Source: Pseudo-nitzschia pungens
Lineage: Eukaryota; Bacillariophyta; Bacillariophyceae; Bacillariales; Bacillariaceae
Length of the DNA stretch: 64,000 nt
Reading direction: 5' to 3'
Assembly (NCBI GenBank): GCA_037355855.1
Contig: CM074758.1
Location: 1,895,001 to 1,959,000 of the forward strand
Below, in pieces: positions 1 through 10,348 of the stretch. Under the pieces are notes generated by a model that ran no database searches, had not been told where the DNA came from, and saw only the letters and a list, made by a program, of their open reading frames with translations. The translations under genes were made by a program, and so were the position numbers. Position 1 is the stretch's first letter, and each line of letters begins with the position of its first letter.

Positions 1-613
1 TGTAAGTTAGCGGTACGATGTACCTTACTGTGCCTAAGGTTACTTCGGAAGGACGGCACTACCGTAGTTCGGGTAATACCTTTTTTTTAAGATTACTGGC
101 AAGTTGCTTTTACCTGGTAAGGTTACCGGGGGCGGCATCAGCATCCTCAATCCCATGCTCGTCATGATTGGTATTGTTTTGAGTCGTAACGAGTAAGGTT
201 ACGAGTAAGATTATGTTCCGATGCACCATATTGCATATTGATCGAATATCGTTGATTATCGACGACCGTTTCCGCGAGAACATCTACAGGGGTACGAACT
301 ATTTTGTCGCTATCTTCGAATGAATCTCTCATAACTCTAAGATTGATTAACCGGTATTTCCGAGTGACAGAATCGAAGAATCAATCAACCAACCAAGCAA
401 CAAATCAATCTCGAACCGTCGAACGCGGGATCCGCTCATTTATCGATCGATCAAACTTCGTTCGTTCGTTCATCGAAAGGCACGATCCAAACCAAACCAA
501 AGCACGCGATAACCGTCATCCCAAACCCACTACAAGACAGATGCACCATACATACCGTATTCCTTTGAAATAAGAAAACGATCAAAACGAAACGACAACA
601 AACGACAGCAGCC
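1..613. other. 5' intergenic region, motif-rich
   Basis: I see no gene here. The stretch holds GTAAGGTTAC at 117-126 and 193-202, a partial copy at 36-43, and an AATC/AACC-rich low-complexity stretch at about 380-415. It most likely contains the promoter and 5' UTR of the AAA+ gene that starts at 614. Confidence 0.5.
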
Positions 614-3004
614 ATGGCACCCCGCCAGTACCACAACGTCAGCCCTACCACCGTCGGGTACGGCTGCAATGCTTCCCTGGCATCGCCTGCATCGGCATCT
701 TCCTCATCATCGTCCGTCCGTCCTCCTCCTCCCTCGCCCACGGCAGTCCCCGAAATTTCGATCCCACCGGCCACCACGACGCGCAGACACCAGCGACTGC
801 GACTGCGACTGCGAAACCGAATGAAACCGCGAATGCAAACGGGGACAATCGCTCGCTATCAACCAGCACCGACGCCAATATCAACACCGACGCCAGCACC
901 GCTTTCGTCCGACCGGGCCTGGAGGCACAAGCTGCTCGCGTTGTTGCGAACGGTGTGCCAAACCAAGACTTTCCGGTACGGAACCGCTGCCGGGATGATC
1001 CTCGCCGCGGTCGCCTGCGCGATGCGACCGCCGCCGAACGGAAACGGAACGGAAACCGCCCAAGGCGGGCGCAGATGCGGCGGATGCGAATTCTCTCGCT
1101 GTTGTCGATGGTGGCACGCCTGGGTGCGCCGGGAGCGATTGCAAACCCAACCAGTGCTGCGTCTGCTTCTGCCATCAATACATCCTCATCAACTACATTA
1201 TCAACTACATTATCAACATCATCAACAACACCGACGCCGACCAGAACAACGCGCGGCACCGGTCTGGCCCAATTCTGCGGCGCCCTGTGCGCCGCGCTGG
1301 TCCGATCGCTCAGGAGTCCCGACTACGCGAACGCCGATTCGGCCTCCCTCGGGTGGCTCAAGTCCGCCGCGGAACGGGGTCTCGTGCAAAAGGCCCTCAT
1401 CGGGGCGACGCACATTTTGGTGCGGGTGGGGACCCACCGCGACAATAACAACAACATCCCCGGCGGTTGGAAGAAAACGGCGCTGCCCCCCCGGAGCGAG
1501 GGACTCAAGACGGATCTGGTGGAACTCCTCTCCAAGGGGGGCTGCCAAGAGATTGCCGCGCTCCCCGACACGTTCTGGGACAGGATCGCGACGCCCCTCC
1601 TGACCGCCCTCCCCTTTCTCTACCTCGCCCTTGCCTATCGAATGCTCAAGGGACTGCACAACGGGAACCTCGACGGGGAGGACTTTTTCTCGTCCAAGCT
1701 GCTCCCGTCCTCCCGGCGAAGGGGTGGGAATCATCATTATAGTAACAACAACAACAACAACAATGGTGAGGAGGAGGGCAAACGCGCCCGGATCACCCTC
1801 GACGACGTGGCGGGACTCGACGCCATACTCCCCGAGGTCCGGGAGATCGTGTCCTACCTGAGGGATCCGTCGGGCTTTGTCGCTCTGGGAGCCGAGCTCC
1901 CCCGGGGCATTCTGCTGCACGGGAGCCCCGGGGTCGGAAAAACCATGATCGCCAGGGCCATCGCCGGCGAGGCCGACTGCGACGCCTTTTGCGTCTGCAG
2001 CGGGAGCGACTTTTGCGAGGTGTACGTGGGGAGGGGCGCCGGGAGGGTCCGGGCGCTCTTTCGGGAGGCCCGGGCGACGGCGCTCGAGAACTACCGGCGG
2101 AGGCAACGGCAGCGGGGGGGGACGCGGGGGTGGGCCCGGGCGCTGGCGTCGGCGTGGCCGTTTGGGCGAGGGACGGGGTCCGCCGCCGGCGACGACGACG
2201 ACGACGACAGCAGCAACCCTACCAACAGCAACAGCAACAACCATAACAACAACAAGCACGACGATACCAACGATAACGATAACGACCACAATAGCCATAG
2301 CCATCGCCATCGCCATCCATGCCGGCGACCACCGACCGCCATCATCTTCATCGACGAACTCGATGCGGTGGCCAAGTCCCGATCGTACGGGGGTGCGGCC
2401 AACGGGCAACGACGAACGGGATCAGACACTGAACCAACTCTTGACGGAAATGGACGGATTCTTTCGGGACCACGCCAACACCAACGCGAGTCGTCGTCGT
2501 AGTCGTAGTCGTGGTTTGAACTTTGACAACTACTACGACTCCGATTACAACGATTACGACGACGATGATTACGATCGCGTCAACACCCTGGTGATCGCCG
2601 CCACCAACCGCCCCGAGCTCCTCGATCCCGCCATTCTGCGCCGCTTCGACCGGCACATCGGGGTCCCGCACCCCGACGCGAGGGGGCGCGCCGACATTCT
2701 GAGGGTCCACGCCAGGGCCCGGACCACCCGCTGCCGGTTTTCCACCATTCACTGGGACCACCTGGCGGGGGAAACTTCCGGCTTTTCGGGATCCGATCTG
2801 AGGCAGGTGGTCAACGACGCGGCGCTGCTGGCGGTCCGGCAGGGGAGCAAGCACGTCGAGCAGGGGCACCTGCTGCGGGCGATCCAGAGGGCGAGGGCCA
2901 CGAGGGTGCGCCACCCGACAAGCGGGGGAGGAGGAGGAAGCACGAGGGGATTGGGGTCGTCGTACCCGGCGTCGTCCATGCTGCCCTTTGTGTACGGGTT
3001 GTAG
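614..3004 (+). CDS. FtsH-like AAA+ ATPase without peptidase domain (frame-interrupted)
   Basis: Single AAA+ ATPase of the FtsH type. The ATG at 614 is in a good context. An N-terminal Ser/Thr/Pro-rich region is followed by a hydrophobic segment (YGTAAGMILAAVACAM, about 985-1030). The ATPase core has Walker A GSPGVGKT (about 1922-1945), Walker B IIFIDELDA (about 2341-2367), the FtsH signature NDERDQTLNQLLTEMDGF (2408-2461), [12 protein letters not shown] and a C-terminal helical lid with GFSGSDL. Known FtsH proteases carry HEXXH after the lid; here the protein stops about 50 residues after it, so no protease is encoded. About 130 residues rich in D, N, H and S are inserted between Walker A and Walker B. 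The usual PGR before FDR is missing (ILRRFDR). The frame changes at least twice, around 1050-1250 and at 2385-2408, in the direction expected from extra bases. A broken gene or sequence errors both remain possible. Probably a membrane-anchored unfoldase-like or pseudo-FtsH protein; location unknown. Confidence 0.7.
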
Positions 3005-3742
3005 TTGGTGAGGTGAGGTGAGGCGAGGCGTGAGTGAGTCTCGGTACGGTATTCGCATCGAACAAAAGAAGGGTTGCGATTGATAATACAAAGTTCTGTG
3101 AACAATACAATAATACTAGTAAAGAAATACCGTAGCTTGATGGTTGCTATTCTAGGGTCCATCGAATGCCTCATTCTTCGTACCGGTACAAGTAAGATTA
3201 ATTACTCGTATCGGAAGCCTCGACAAACAAACTGGCCTATAACATGGAGTATCGGTATTAATTTACGAAGTACGAAGTCAGATTAATTTTTATTGTACCG
3301 TGATGGTGAAAGTAGCATTTCGAAGCGCGCCATTGGAGTACGTATGTGTACTACGTACGTACGCGAGCATGATGCATACTGGTACTGCTTTTGCGAGATC
3401 GATTCAAGATCTATCGAAAGAATGATCATGGATCATGGGACGTCGGACGCAAGGATATCTCTACCGAACAGAGAATGAATCGGGCAGTAACCTTACTCAT
3501 ACTCGTAGTTCGCAACTCCAGAAAGACACGAAATATCGACAACAACAGCAACAGCAACAAATATCAACAATACCAAGACCGTGATTGAACGAAGGCCGGA
3601 CTGTGCTTTGGGATTGCAAGGGCGTCCCGTGTTCGTTCCTTTCGTCGTCGTCGTCGTCGTCATCGTCGTCGTTTAAGTTTCTAGCCGACAGCAACTACAA
3701 CAGCAACAGCAACTACTAACTACTACTGCTACTACAACAATT
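3005..3742. other. Intergenic region between two AAA+ genes
   Basis: No gene is visible. The region is AT-richer than its flanks, contains GTAACCTTAC at 3487-3496, CAACAGCAA-type and GTCGTC-type microsatellites (3540-3680), and TACGTA-rich stretches near 3340-3365. The last 250 bases are probably promoter and 5' UTR of the gene at 3743. Confidence 0.5.
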
Positions 3743-6700
3743 ATGACTGTCGCACCCGGATTTCCCCGGCGTGGTTGTCTCGCGATCGGAGTGCTGGCGA
3801 CCACGGCGGTTCTTTCGCTCGTTCCGGAATCGTCCGGCTTTGTCCCGGGTCCCATCGTCCGATCCGGTCGAGCGGTACCCCCTCCGTTCCTCTCGGCCTC
3901 GACCAAAGACGAGATCGAAGGGCGATTCCGCCACTACCACCTAATACCAATACTGATTCCGATTCCGATACCGCCGATCGGAACGCGTTCCCGGAAAGCC
4001 TCTTTGCCGCCGCCGAGCTGGCCTCGACCCCCAAAGCAGGCCGAGACCGAAAACGGAGCCCACGACGCCTTTCGATTCGAATGGGGGCGCTGGGTCGACG
4101 ACGATGCCCTGGCGGCACTCATGGAACGGGTCAACGAAATCGTGGTGCCGGAAGCCGGGAGCCTCTACGATCGATTGCTGGAGTTGCCGCCGCCGCCCAC
4201 CACCGCGGATTCTCTTCCGGAACCAAACGATGCGGGAGAGGAGGACGAAGCGAACGACAACGATGGCGTTGTCGAACCAAACATCGCGCAAACGGAACAA
4301 GAACAGCAAGAAGAACCGAACAAGCGCCGCCGGTACCGCGTCGCCGGCGGGGACAACTGGGACTGCCTCCTCCACGTCCTGCCGAGGGACGCCGAGTGGA
4401 AGGGCCGCTGGCCGACCGGTTCCTGGGCCGTCGTCCGGGCCCTGAGCGGGATGGCCGAGACCAACCTGATGCGCGGACCGGACCGGAACGGCTTGTACAA
4501 AAAGGCCACCGCGACCAAGCTCCGGGGCGGCGGGGACGGAACCCTCGGATCGGGGGGGGGGCGCGGCGAGGACTGCGTCAAGTACGTCGGGGGCGCCCTG
4601 CGGAGCTATTCCGGTGTCGGGGGCAAGACGATGGTCCTGGAGGTGGTCGTTCGCCCGCCGATGGGCAGGGCGGGGAGTCGACGGCGACGGGAATCTCTCG
4701 GCGTCCATCGAGGCCTTTCCGGCGGGGGACCCCGTCGTTGCCGAACTCCTGAAGGCCGTGGAAGAGGAAGACGAAAACGACGAAAACGATAATACCAGTG
4801 ATGCGGAGGATACCGGGGAGAAGAGCGATGAGGACGAAGAAGAAACCGAGGGGGCGAAAACGAGTCTCGGGGCTCAAATGGGTCTGGCGTTCGAGAAGGT
4901 GGGAGGTTTGGACGATCAATTGAACGACATTGTTCGCAGGGTGTTGGCATCGAGGTAGGTGATGTTTTCGTTTTGTGAAAGTATTGTGGGTTATGGATGG
5001 GATACCACGGTACCGTACTGCGAGCAGTATCTCATGGATTGCTTTGCGTTCTCGCTCACGTCCACAACACAATGCGCAATAATTTACGCAATGCGATGCG
5101 AACCGATGCGACACGACACGACACGACACGACACACAGGGCCAATCCGGAAGTCGCGCGCAAGCTGGGAGTCAACCACGTCCGGGGAATCCTCCTGTCGG
5201 GACCCCCGGGGTGCGGAAAGACCCTCCTGGCGCGGGAACTCAGCGCGATGCTGGGGGCTCGGGAACCCTCAGATCGTCAACGGGCCGGAAATCCTCGGAC
5301 AAGTTCATCGGGGAAGCCGAGAAAAACGTCCGGGCGCTCTTTCGACCCGCGGAGATCGAGTACGATCAGGTGGGCGACGCATCGGCGCTGCACGTCATCG
5401 TCCTGGACGAGCTGGACGCGATCGCGCGGAAGCGCGGAAGCGTCAGCGGGGACAGCACCGGGGTGAGGGATTCGGTGGTCAACCAGCTCCTGTCCAAGAT
5501 GGACGGCGTCAAGGAAGCCAACAACGTTCTGGTGATTGGTCTGACCAACCGACCCGAGCTGCTGGATCCCGCCCTGACCCGTCCGGGTCGATTGGAGGTG
5601 CAGCTCCGCGTCGAGCTTCCCGACATCGCGGGCCGCAGGGACATTCTTCGCATCCACACCCGCCACATGAAGAAAGAGGGCGGTCTCGATCGAACGGCAG
5701 AGGCGGCTCTGGAGGACATCGATACCGAGGACGGAATACCCTCCAGGACCGAATACTTTACCGGAGCCGAATTGGCCGGTTTGGTCCGGAGTGCCGCTAG
5801 CTTTGCGATCGCTCGCGTCGTGGACGAATCGTACGAGGGCGACATGATGGTGGGGGTCGACGACTTTGAGCAGGCGCTCAACGAAGTGCGGCCCGCGCTG
5901 GGAAAGCAAGACGAAATCCTGGAATCGAGATTTCCCTACGGCATCAGTCCCTTTTCGGATTCCATGCAACGGTTGATGCGGGATCTGGGACGCTTCACCT
6001 CCACTCCGAGCCATCTCGCCGAGCAAGGTCTGACCCCCGCCTTTGGTCTCGACAAAGCCGTCTCTCAAAAGCCTTCGTCTACGCTTCATTCGTTGCTGTT
6101 GGTCGGTGACGGACACAAGGGTGGGACGGGGGCCACGGCTCTGGCCTGCTGGGCGGCTTCGCGGGCATCCACAAACGGCGAAGCCGACTATGTGCGCTTG
6201 GTCACCTCCCTGGATCTCTTGATTTCCGCGGCCGATTCGGGTGACGAGTCGGCCAGAGCTACGGCTAATGGTGGAGCGCTTCACCGAAGCCGCGTCGATG
6301 TCGAGATCGCTCTTGGTCTTCGACGACATCGATCAGATCTGTGCCGGGCAGGGACCGGGTGGTTACAGCACCCTGATGCTGTCCACACTGCGAGCCCTCC
6401 TCCGTTCGCCCTGCCGTTCGATCCACAAAAATTGCTTCCGACAGCATGGATCTGAACAGCGATATCGTCGAATCGAATTCGAATTCGAATGCAAAAGCGA
6501 AGTCTCTCTCCATCATTGCCTGCACCTCCCGAACCGATGCGGTGTGCTCGGTTCTTCGCGATTTGTTCGACGAGACGCTCGTCGTTCCCGAGCTATCCGA
6601 TTTCGCTTCCATCCGACAATTGTTTTCGGACGGCGTTCAAAAAATGGGAGCCGCATCGAAATGCATCGAGAAAGAAGTCGTCGATGACATGGCGACATTG

Positions 6701-6898
6701 GTGGCCAGCCGCCTCGATGCCGTCGGCTGCAAAACGGCTCTGAGAATGTTGGAACGGACCGTTTCCATGAGCTATCGTGCAATGAGAGATGCGGGAGAAG
6801 AGGATCCCAACAAGTATCTTCTTGGTTCGCTGACAGATATACTAGATGATTATCTACGGGACAGGGAAGCTGCGGAACAGATTGTTTGTAATATATAA
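3743..6898 (+). CDS. NSF-like double AAA+ ATPase with plastid-type leader (frame-interrupted)
   Basis: Exons 3743-4954 and 5139-6898. The intron has GTAGGT/CACAG ends and an ACACG microsatellite, and splicing joins LASR to [10 protein letters not shown] as in NSF. D1 is clearly NSF-type: [46 protein letters not shown] and [19 protein letters not shown]2 is degenerate: [12 protein letters not shown] stands where NSF has a GKT P-loop, while VFDDID remains as Walker B. NSF normally disassembles SNARE complexes in the cytosol. This protein instead starts with a hydrophobic segment (residues 12-26) ending in SSGF at residues 30-33, like a signal peptide plus plastid motif, then about 350 poorly conserved residues. 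Frames shift by +1 near 4650, at about 5263, about 5300, about 6256 and about 6423. The breaks at 5263 and 5300 lie in CCC and GG runs inside highly conserved sequence, so base-insertion errors are likely; a recent pseudogene is the alternative. Site of action is inferred only. Confidence 0.75.
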
Positions 6899-7299
6899 CA
6901 GCTTTTTGAGTTTCTCCACCACCACCAATGCATGCCTATTACTAGTTTCAGAAAAATGAACAAATCTGCAGTCGAGAGTAGTACTCGACCGAAACACACT
7001 CTCAACTCCAAGCAAGAAAAAAATGTTTTGGGACTGCTGATATTAGAAATGAGTTTGTATTACTTGTAGTAGTGTATCTCGTTTCAATTGGCTCCTCTGC
7101 CTCCTCAGAGCATATAATTCCGATCAAAAACACATCCTCATCCTAGCGAACTTGAGATCATTTTCTTTCAGATCTTCATACTGCTCGCCTACATCCCACT
7201 CTCAACATAGTGCACTGTTGTTATACTTTTTCATCCTCTTCTCTGATTTTCAAATCAAAAGTAACGAACAAAAAAATGGTATTAAAGGTATCTTGAGAA
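6899..7299. other. Intergenic region downstream of the NSF-like gene
   Basis: AT-rich sequence with no supported gene. It probably holds the 3' UTR of the upstream gene and the poorly defined left end of the repeat that follows. Confidence 0.4.
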
Positions 7300-7672
7300 T
7301 CGTCCGCAAATGCACACTTATAAAACACAAAATAGTACTAACTTTTGGCTCACCCAACTCTGTGCATTTCTTAATTGCATCTGACAGCAGAACCATTTTG
7401 GATTTTGGAATCCTGTTTGAAAAAATAGAAACTTTCTGTTTACTAGTCGCTACTACCTGTGCATATATCTAGTTATTGTGGATGTATATAGATCAGATTT
7501 TGCGCTAATGCTTGTTGAATTGGGTTGCAATATTATTATTTCTTGTAATAAAAAGCGGTAGTGGGTTCAGACCCAGCACTACCATTTTCTATTACAAAAA
7601 TTGACACTTTAGTGTAAAGTGTATGTATTTTATTGATTATGCACGCATAAATCTTTGATCGGGAATCGCTCA
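7300..7672. repeat. Diverged copy A of a short inverted-repeat element
   Basis: This copy shares ordered blocks with the element at 7706-8112: (G)CACCCAAC, TTTTGGAWTTTGGAATC, and TATGCACGC near the right end. It ends in GGGAATCGCTCA (7661-7672), one mismatch from the right terminus of copy B. The left end is not clear. It encodes no protein and looks like an old non-autonomous DNA transposon. Confidence 0.5.
7543..7597. repeat. Strong hairpin inside repeat copy A
   Basis: TTGTAATA (7543-7550) pairs with TATTACAA (7590-7597). Inside it GGTAGTG (7557-7563) pairs with CACTACC (7577-7583), and GGT/ACC close a TCAG loop with a three-base bulge. The inner part resembles a tRNA T-arm by eye, but no cloverleaf surrounds it. 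Confidence 0.6.
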
Positions 7673-7705
7673 AAACTACTTCATTCTTTTTTGGTTGTTG
7701 CCTAA

Positions 7706-8112
7706 TGAGTGATTCCCGGAATTACATATCGGAGTATTACATATTAGCTTTCCCGGAATTAATAAACACATATAAAAATTGCGCACCCAACGGAAGAACT
7801 AGATTTGTCTCAACGCACGAGGCCTATTTTGGAATTTGGAATCTTGTCCAAAGAAACCAAAATCCTCTATTAACTGCCAACCGGCGCATCTACTTATTTT
7901 TTGTCCGCGTCGTCACACATGTTTGATTACACGTGTCAAATTTTTGATTTTTAAATTCCATCTATTTTTATGCACGCTTGTAGTCGGACAGACGGCACTA
8001 CAAGGTTATATGAACATTTGAATCAGATATACGAGTCTGGTTATTCCGGGAATGTTTTTTACCTAAGATATGAACGCCTAAAAACGTAATATGTAATTCC
8101 GGGAATCACTCA
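7706..8112. mobile_element. MITE-like element with terminal inverted repeats (copy B)
   Basis: The ends are a near-perfect inverted repeat: TGAGTGATTCCCGGAATTAC from 7706 continuing through ATAT, and its complement ending at 8112, about 24 bp matching. A second inner pair of TCCCGGAAT-type repeats lies at about 7751 and 8043. The body is AT-rich and encodes no transposase, as expected of a non-autonomous element of about 407 bp. I could not define a target-site duplication beyond a single A. Confidence 0.65.
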
Positions 8113-8425
8113 ATGGGCAGATAGAAGATCTGGTGGCTATCTGCCATTCCCTCCGATATTTTTTGTCGCGCACCGCCCAATGGTGATCCCGCTCCTCGAA
8201 CTGTGAACGTGCGTGCGTCAGTCTGCGTCACTATCCACCAATAAAAATCGAAGTGGAGGGTCCAAAATAAAGAATGTCACTAAAAAGGTGATGAGGACTT
8301 CAACATCTGTCAATACAGCGTACTGATGTGATGGTTCTGTTGGATACCATGTTACCGGTAGTAGTCAGCACGCGTGCATTCAACGATAGGCTGGTTGAGA
8401 GTCCCCAATAGCTGTACGAATAGTC

Positions 8426-8436
8426 GTAAGGTTTAC
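8426..8436. promoter_or_regulatory. GTAAGGTTTAC motif upstream of the peroxiredoxin gene
   Basis: Variant of the recurrent GTAAGGTTAC motif, 66 bases before the start codon at 8502. A regulatory role is inferred only from its repeated position near gene starts. Confidence 0.3.
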
Positions 8437-8501
8437 CTCGAACAAGCGCTTATCACAAATTGGAATATTGTACCGCACTACAACAACCAATTGAATTAAC
8501 C

Positions 8502-9195
8502 ATGAAAGTTTTGTCCCTTGTTGCCGCTTTGTCGGCATGCGTCGCTTCGGTCGATGCTTTCTCCGCCATCACGGCTGGAAGCAAGATCCCAGCGATTGAT
8601 ATGTTCGACGAGTTCGGAGGAGCCACGCTAAACATCGCCGAATACGTAGCTGACAAGAAGGTAGCTATTGTTGGTCTTCCAGGAGCTTTCACGCCTACCT
8701 GATCCAACCGACAGGTTCCAGGATACCTGGAATCGCAAGACGCACTTAAAGAAGCAGGAATCGAAGAAGTTATCGTTTACTGCGTCAACGATGCCGCCGT
8801 TATGAACGTAAGTAGTATCAGATAGATTGCGCGTGAAATTTCTGAGGTTTGAGCATGGTATATATACAGGTTTACTTCGCGGTATGCATCGACTCATATC
8901 TATGTTTCAAATACTCTCCATGTAGGCGTGGGCTAAAGACCAAGGAGTCGAAGGATCCATGGTCAAATTTTTGTCCGATGCCGCCGGTGAATTCACCACG
9001 GCATGTGACATGGAGATGACTCACCCCGGTCCTATCTCTGTCGGAATCATCGGCCGCTGCAAGCGTTGGGCCATGGTTGTTGACAAGAACATCGTCAAGG
9101 CTGTCGCTGTTGCCGAATCTGAGCTTGACCCCGCCGGTGACGATTTCCCTGAAAAGACCCTGGCAGCTGCCTTGATCGAGATGGCCAAGGAATAA
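8502..9195 (+). CDS. Peroxiredoxin-5-like selenoprotein (in-frame TGA = Sec)
   Basis: Exons 8502-8807 and 8926-9195; GTAAGT donor, TGTAG acceptor, 118-nt intron, phase 0. The reading frame runs for 191 residues with one interruption: TGA at 8700-8702, residue 67. It sits in PGAFTPT-TGA-SNRQVPGY, exactly where Prx5/PrxII proteins have the peroxidatic cysteine (FTPxC). The frame continues through the whole remaining fold, including VIVYCVND, the AWAKDQGV helix, RWAMVVD and the C-terminal helix, so selenocysteine is the best reading. The enzyme would reduce peroxides using thioredoxin or glutathione. The N-terminus MKVLSLVAALSACVASVDAF is a signal peptide ending in a phenylalanine motif (F20), but hardly any transit peptide separates it from the fold, so ER, periplastid space or plastid are all possible. 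A Cys-to-stop mutation in a dying gene is the alternative; I could not pick out a SECIS with confidence. Confidence 0.85.
8700..8702 (+). other. Candidate selenocysteine codon (TGA)
   Basis: In-frame TGA replacing the peroxidatic Cys codon of the peroxiredoxin. Sequence similarity to the family continues on both sides without a frame change. Confidence 0.8.
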
Positions 9196-10348
9196 ATCTT
9201 TCGAAAACAGTCAAATCTTAGAGAAGATGTTGTCGTCGGGTGAAGTACTACTTTTCTGATCATTGGTTCACCGTTTCTGGTATGAATGACGTCCGTTTGG
9301 ATGCTCGGAACTGTCGAATGACGCTTTCCGACACGAAAGGACTGAACAAACATCCAAGAGTGTAGCTTATGCGTCTAGTTGCATTGGAGGATGAATATCC
9401 GGGACAGGAGAATTTATGCCTTAGAGGAGTAGTATGTGATTTTGATTGAACACAAGTCTCTATGCTAATTAACTTTCTTTGCAAATAGCGCTCATTATAG
9501 CTACTCTAATACACTGCACTGACTACGCAAATTCTAATTGTGATGCAACCATTAGGGTTGCTTATTTAGTAACCTAACTACCAGCATGAGGATGCACCAA
9601 TTGACACAGTTGCAGCAATCCAAACTAATCGGAAGTTGTGTCGATGAACATTAAGTGATGTCGGTGTCGGTTTTGGCATCCTTCTTCTGGAAGACTACTG
9701 TACCGATACCATCATCGCGAGAGTGTCAGAGTGAGAACTCGTTGCTAACCTTCGGGGTGTCAGGCACAGTTTCTTAGGTAAGTTACCAGAACTGTAAAAA
9801 AGATCACTAAAGCCGATCCAAAAGTTCTCTAATTATTTTTTTTAAAAAACAATGTGAAAACGATTCTCATCGGCAGTATTTTAATGCAAGTACGTACATA
9901 GTTACGTACGTACTTGTACTGGGACACCAACTATTCGTCCGTATATAACATATGATTATATAGTCAGTACCTATGATTTAATCCTCACCACCAGCCACAA
10001 GAAACTCGATTTCGAGAGAATAACTTAGCTTCAAAAACATTATGGTCTTCGACCATCCATCATTACGGTACCGGTAATTAATGTACGGTATCATCGGTAA
10101 ATCCTAAGGTTATCGATACATTCAAATCATTCGAGGAGCTTTCGACTGGGAAGGTTACAGTAATTAACGATGATCGATGATGATGATTGGAAGAACCGTG
10201 TTTTTCTCTCATCGACTTTGAAACATACATTCCACCCCCCAGTATTCTTCGCGCTGGTGTCCACATCAGCTTATAAGGTTTACCTTTAGCATCATTCAAA
10301 CGTAGCTTCCTGTTGGTACAGTCCATTCCAAAAATCGTGGTGACGACC
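9196..10348. other. 3' UTR and intergenic region; expected SECIS location
   Basis: No gene is visible. If the peroxiredoxin is a selenoprotein, a SECIS hairpin should lie here. ATGA occurs at 9282, 9286, 9318 and 9391, and the block 9290-9360 has partial self-complementarity (TTGGATG with CATCCAA; CTTTC with GAAAG), but I could not build a convincing SECIS core. AT-rich sequence with CGTACGTAC stretches follows near 9890-9915. TATAAGGTTTACC at about 10273-10285 lies just before the next gene. Confidence 0.4.

Noticed and set aside
645..2409. Long open frames on the minus strand opposite the FtsH-like gene
   Set aside because: They are antisense shadows favoured by high GC; translations are low-complexity without domains.
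7555..7590. tRNA T-arm-like sequence GTGGGTTCAGACCC
   Set aside because: No acceptor, D or anticodon arms around it; it is explained by the nested hairpin in the repeat.
9230..9360. SECIS element for the peroxiredoxin
   Set aside because: Partial pairing and ATGA words exist, but no arrangement gave a proper core and apical AA, so it is not listed as a feature.
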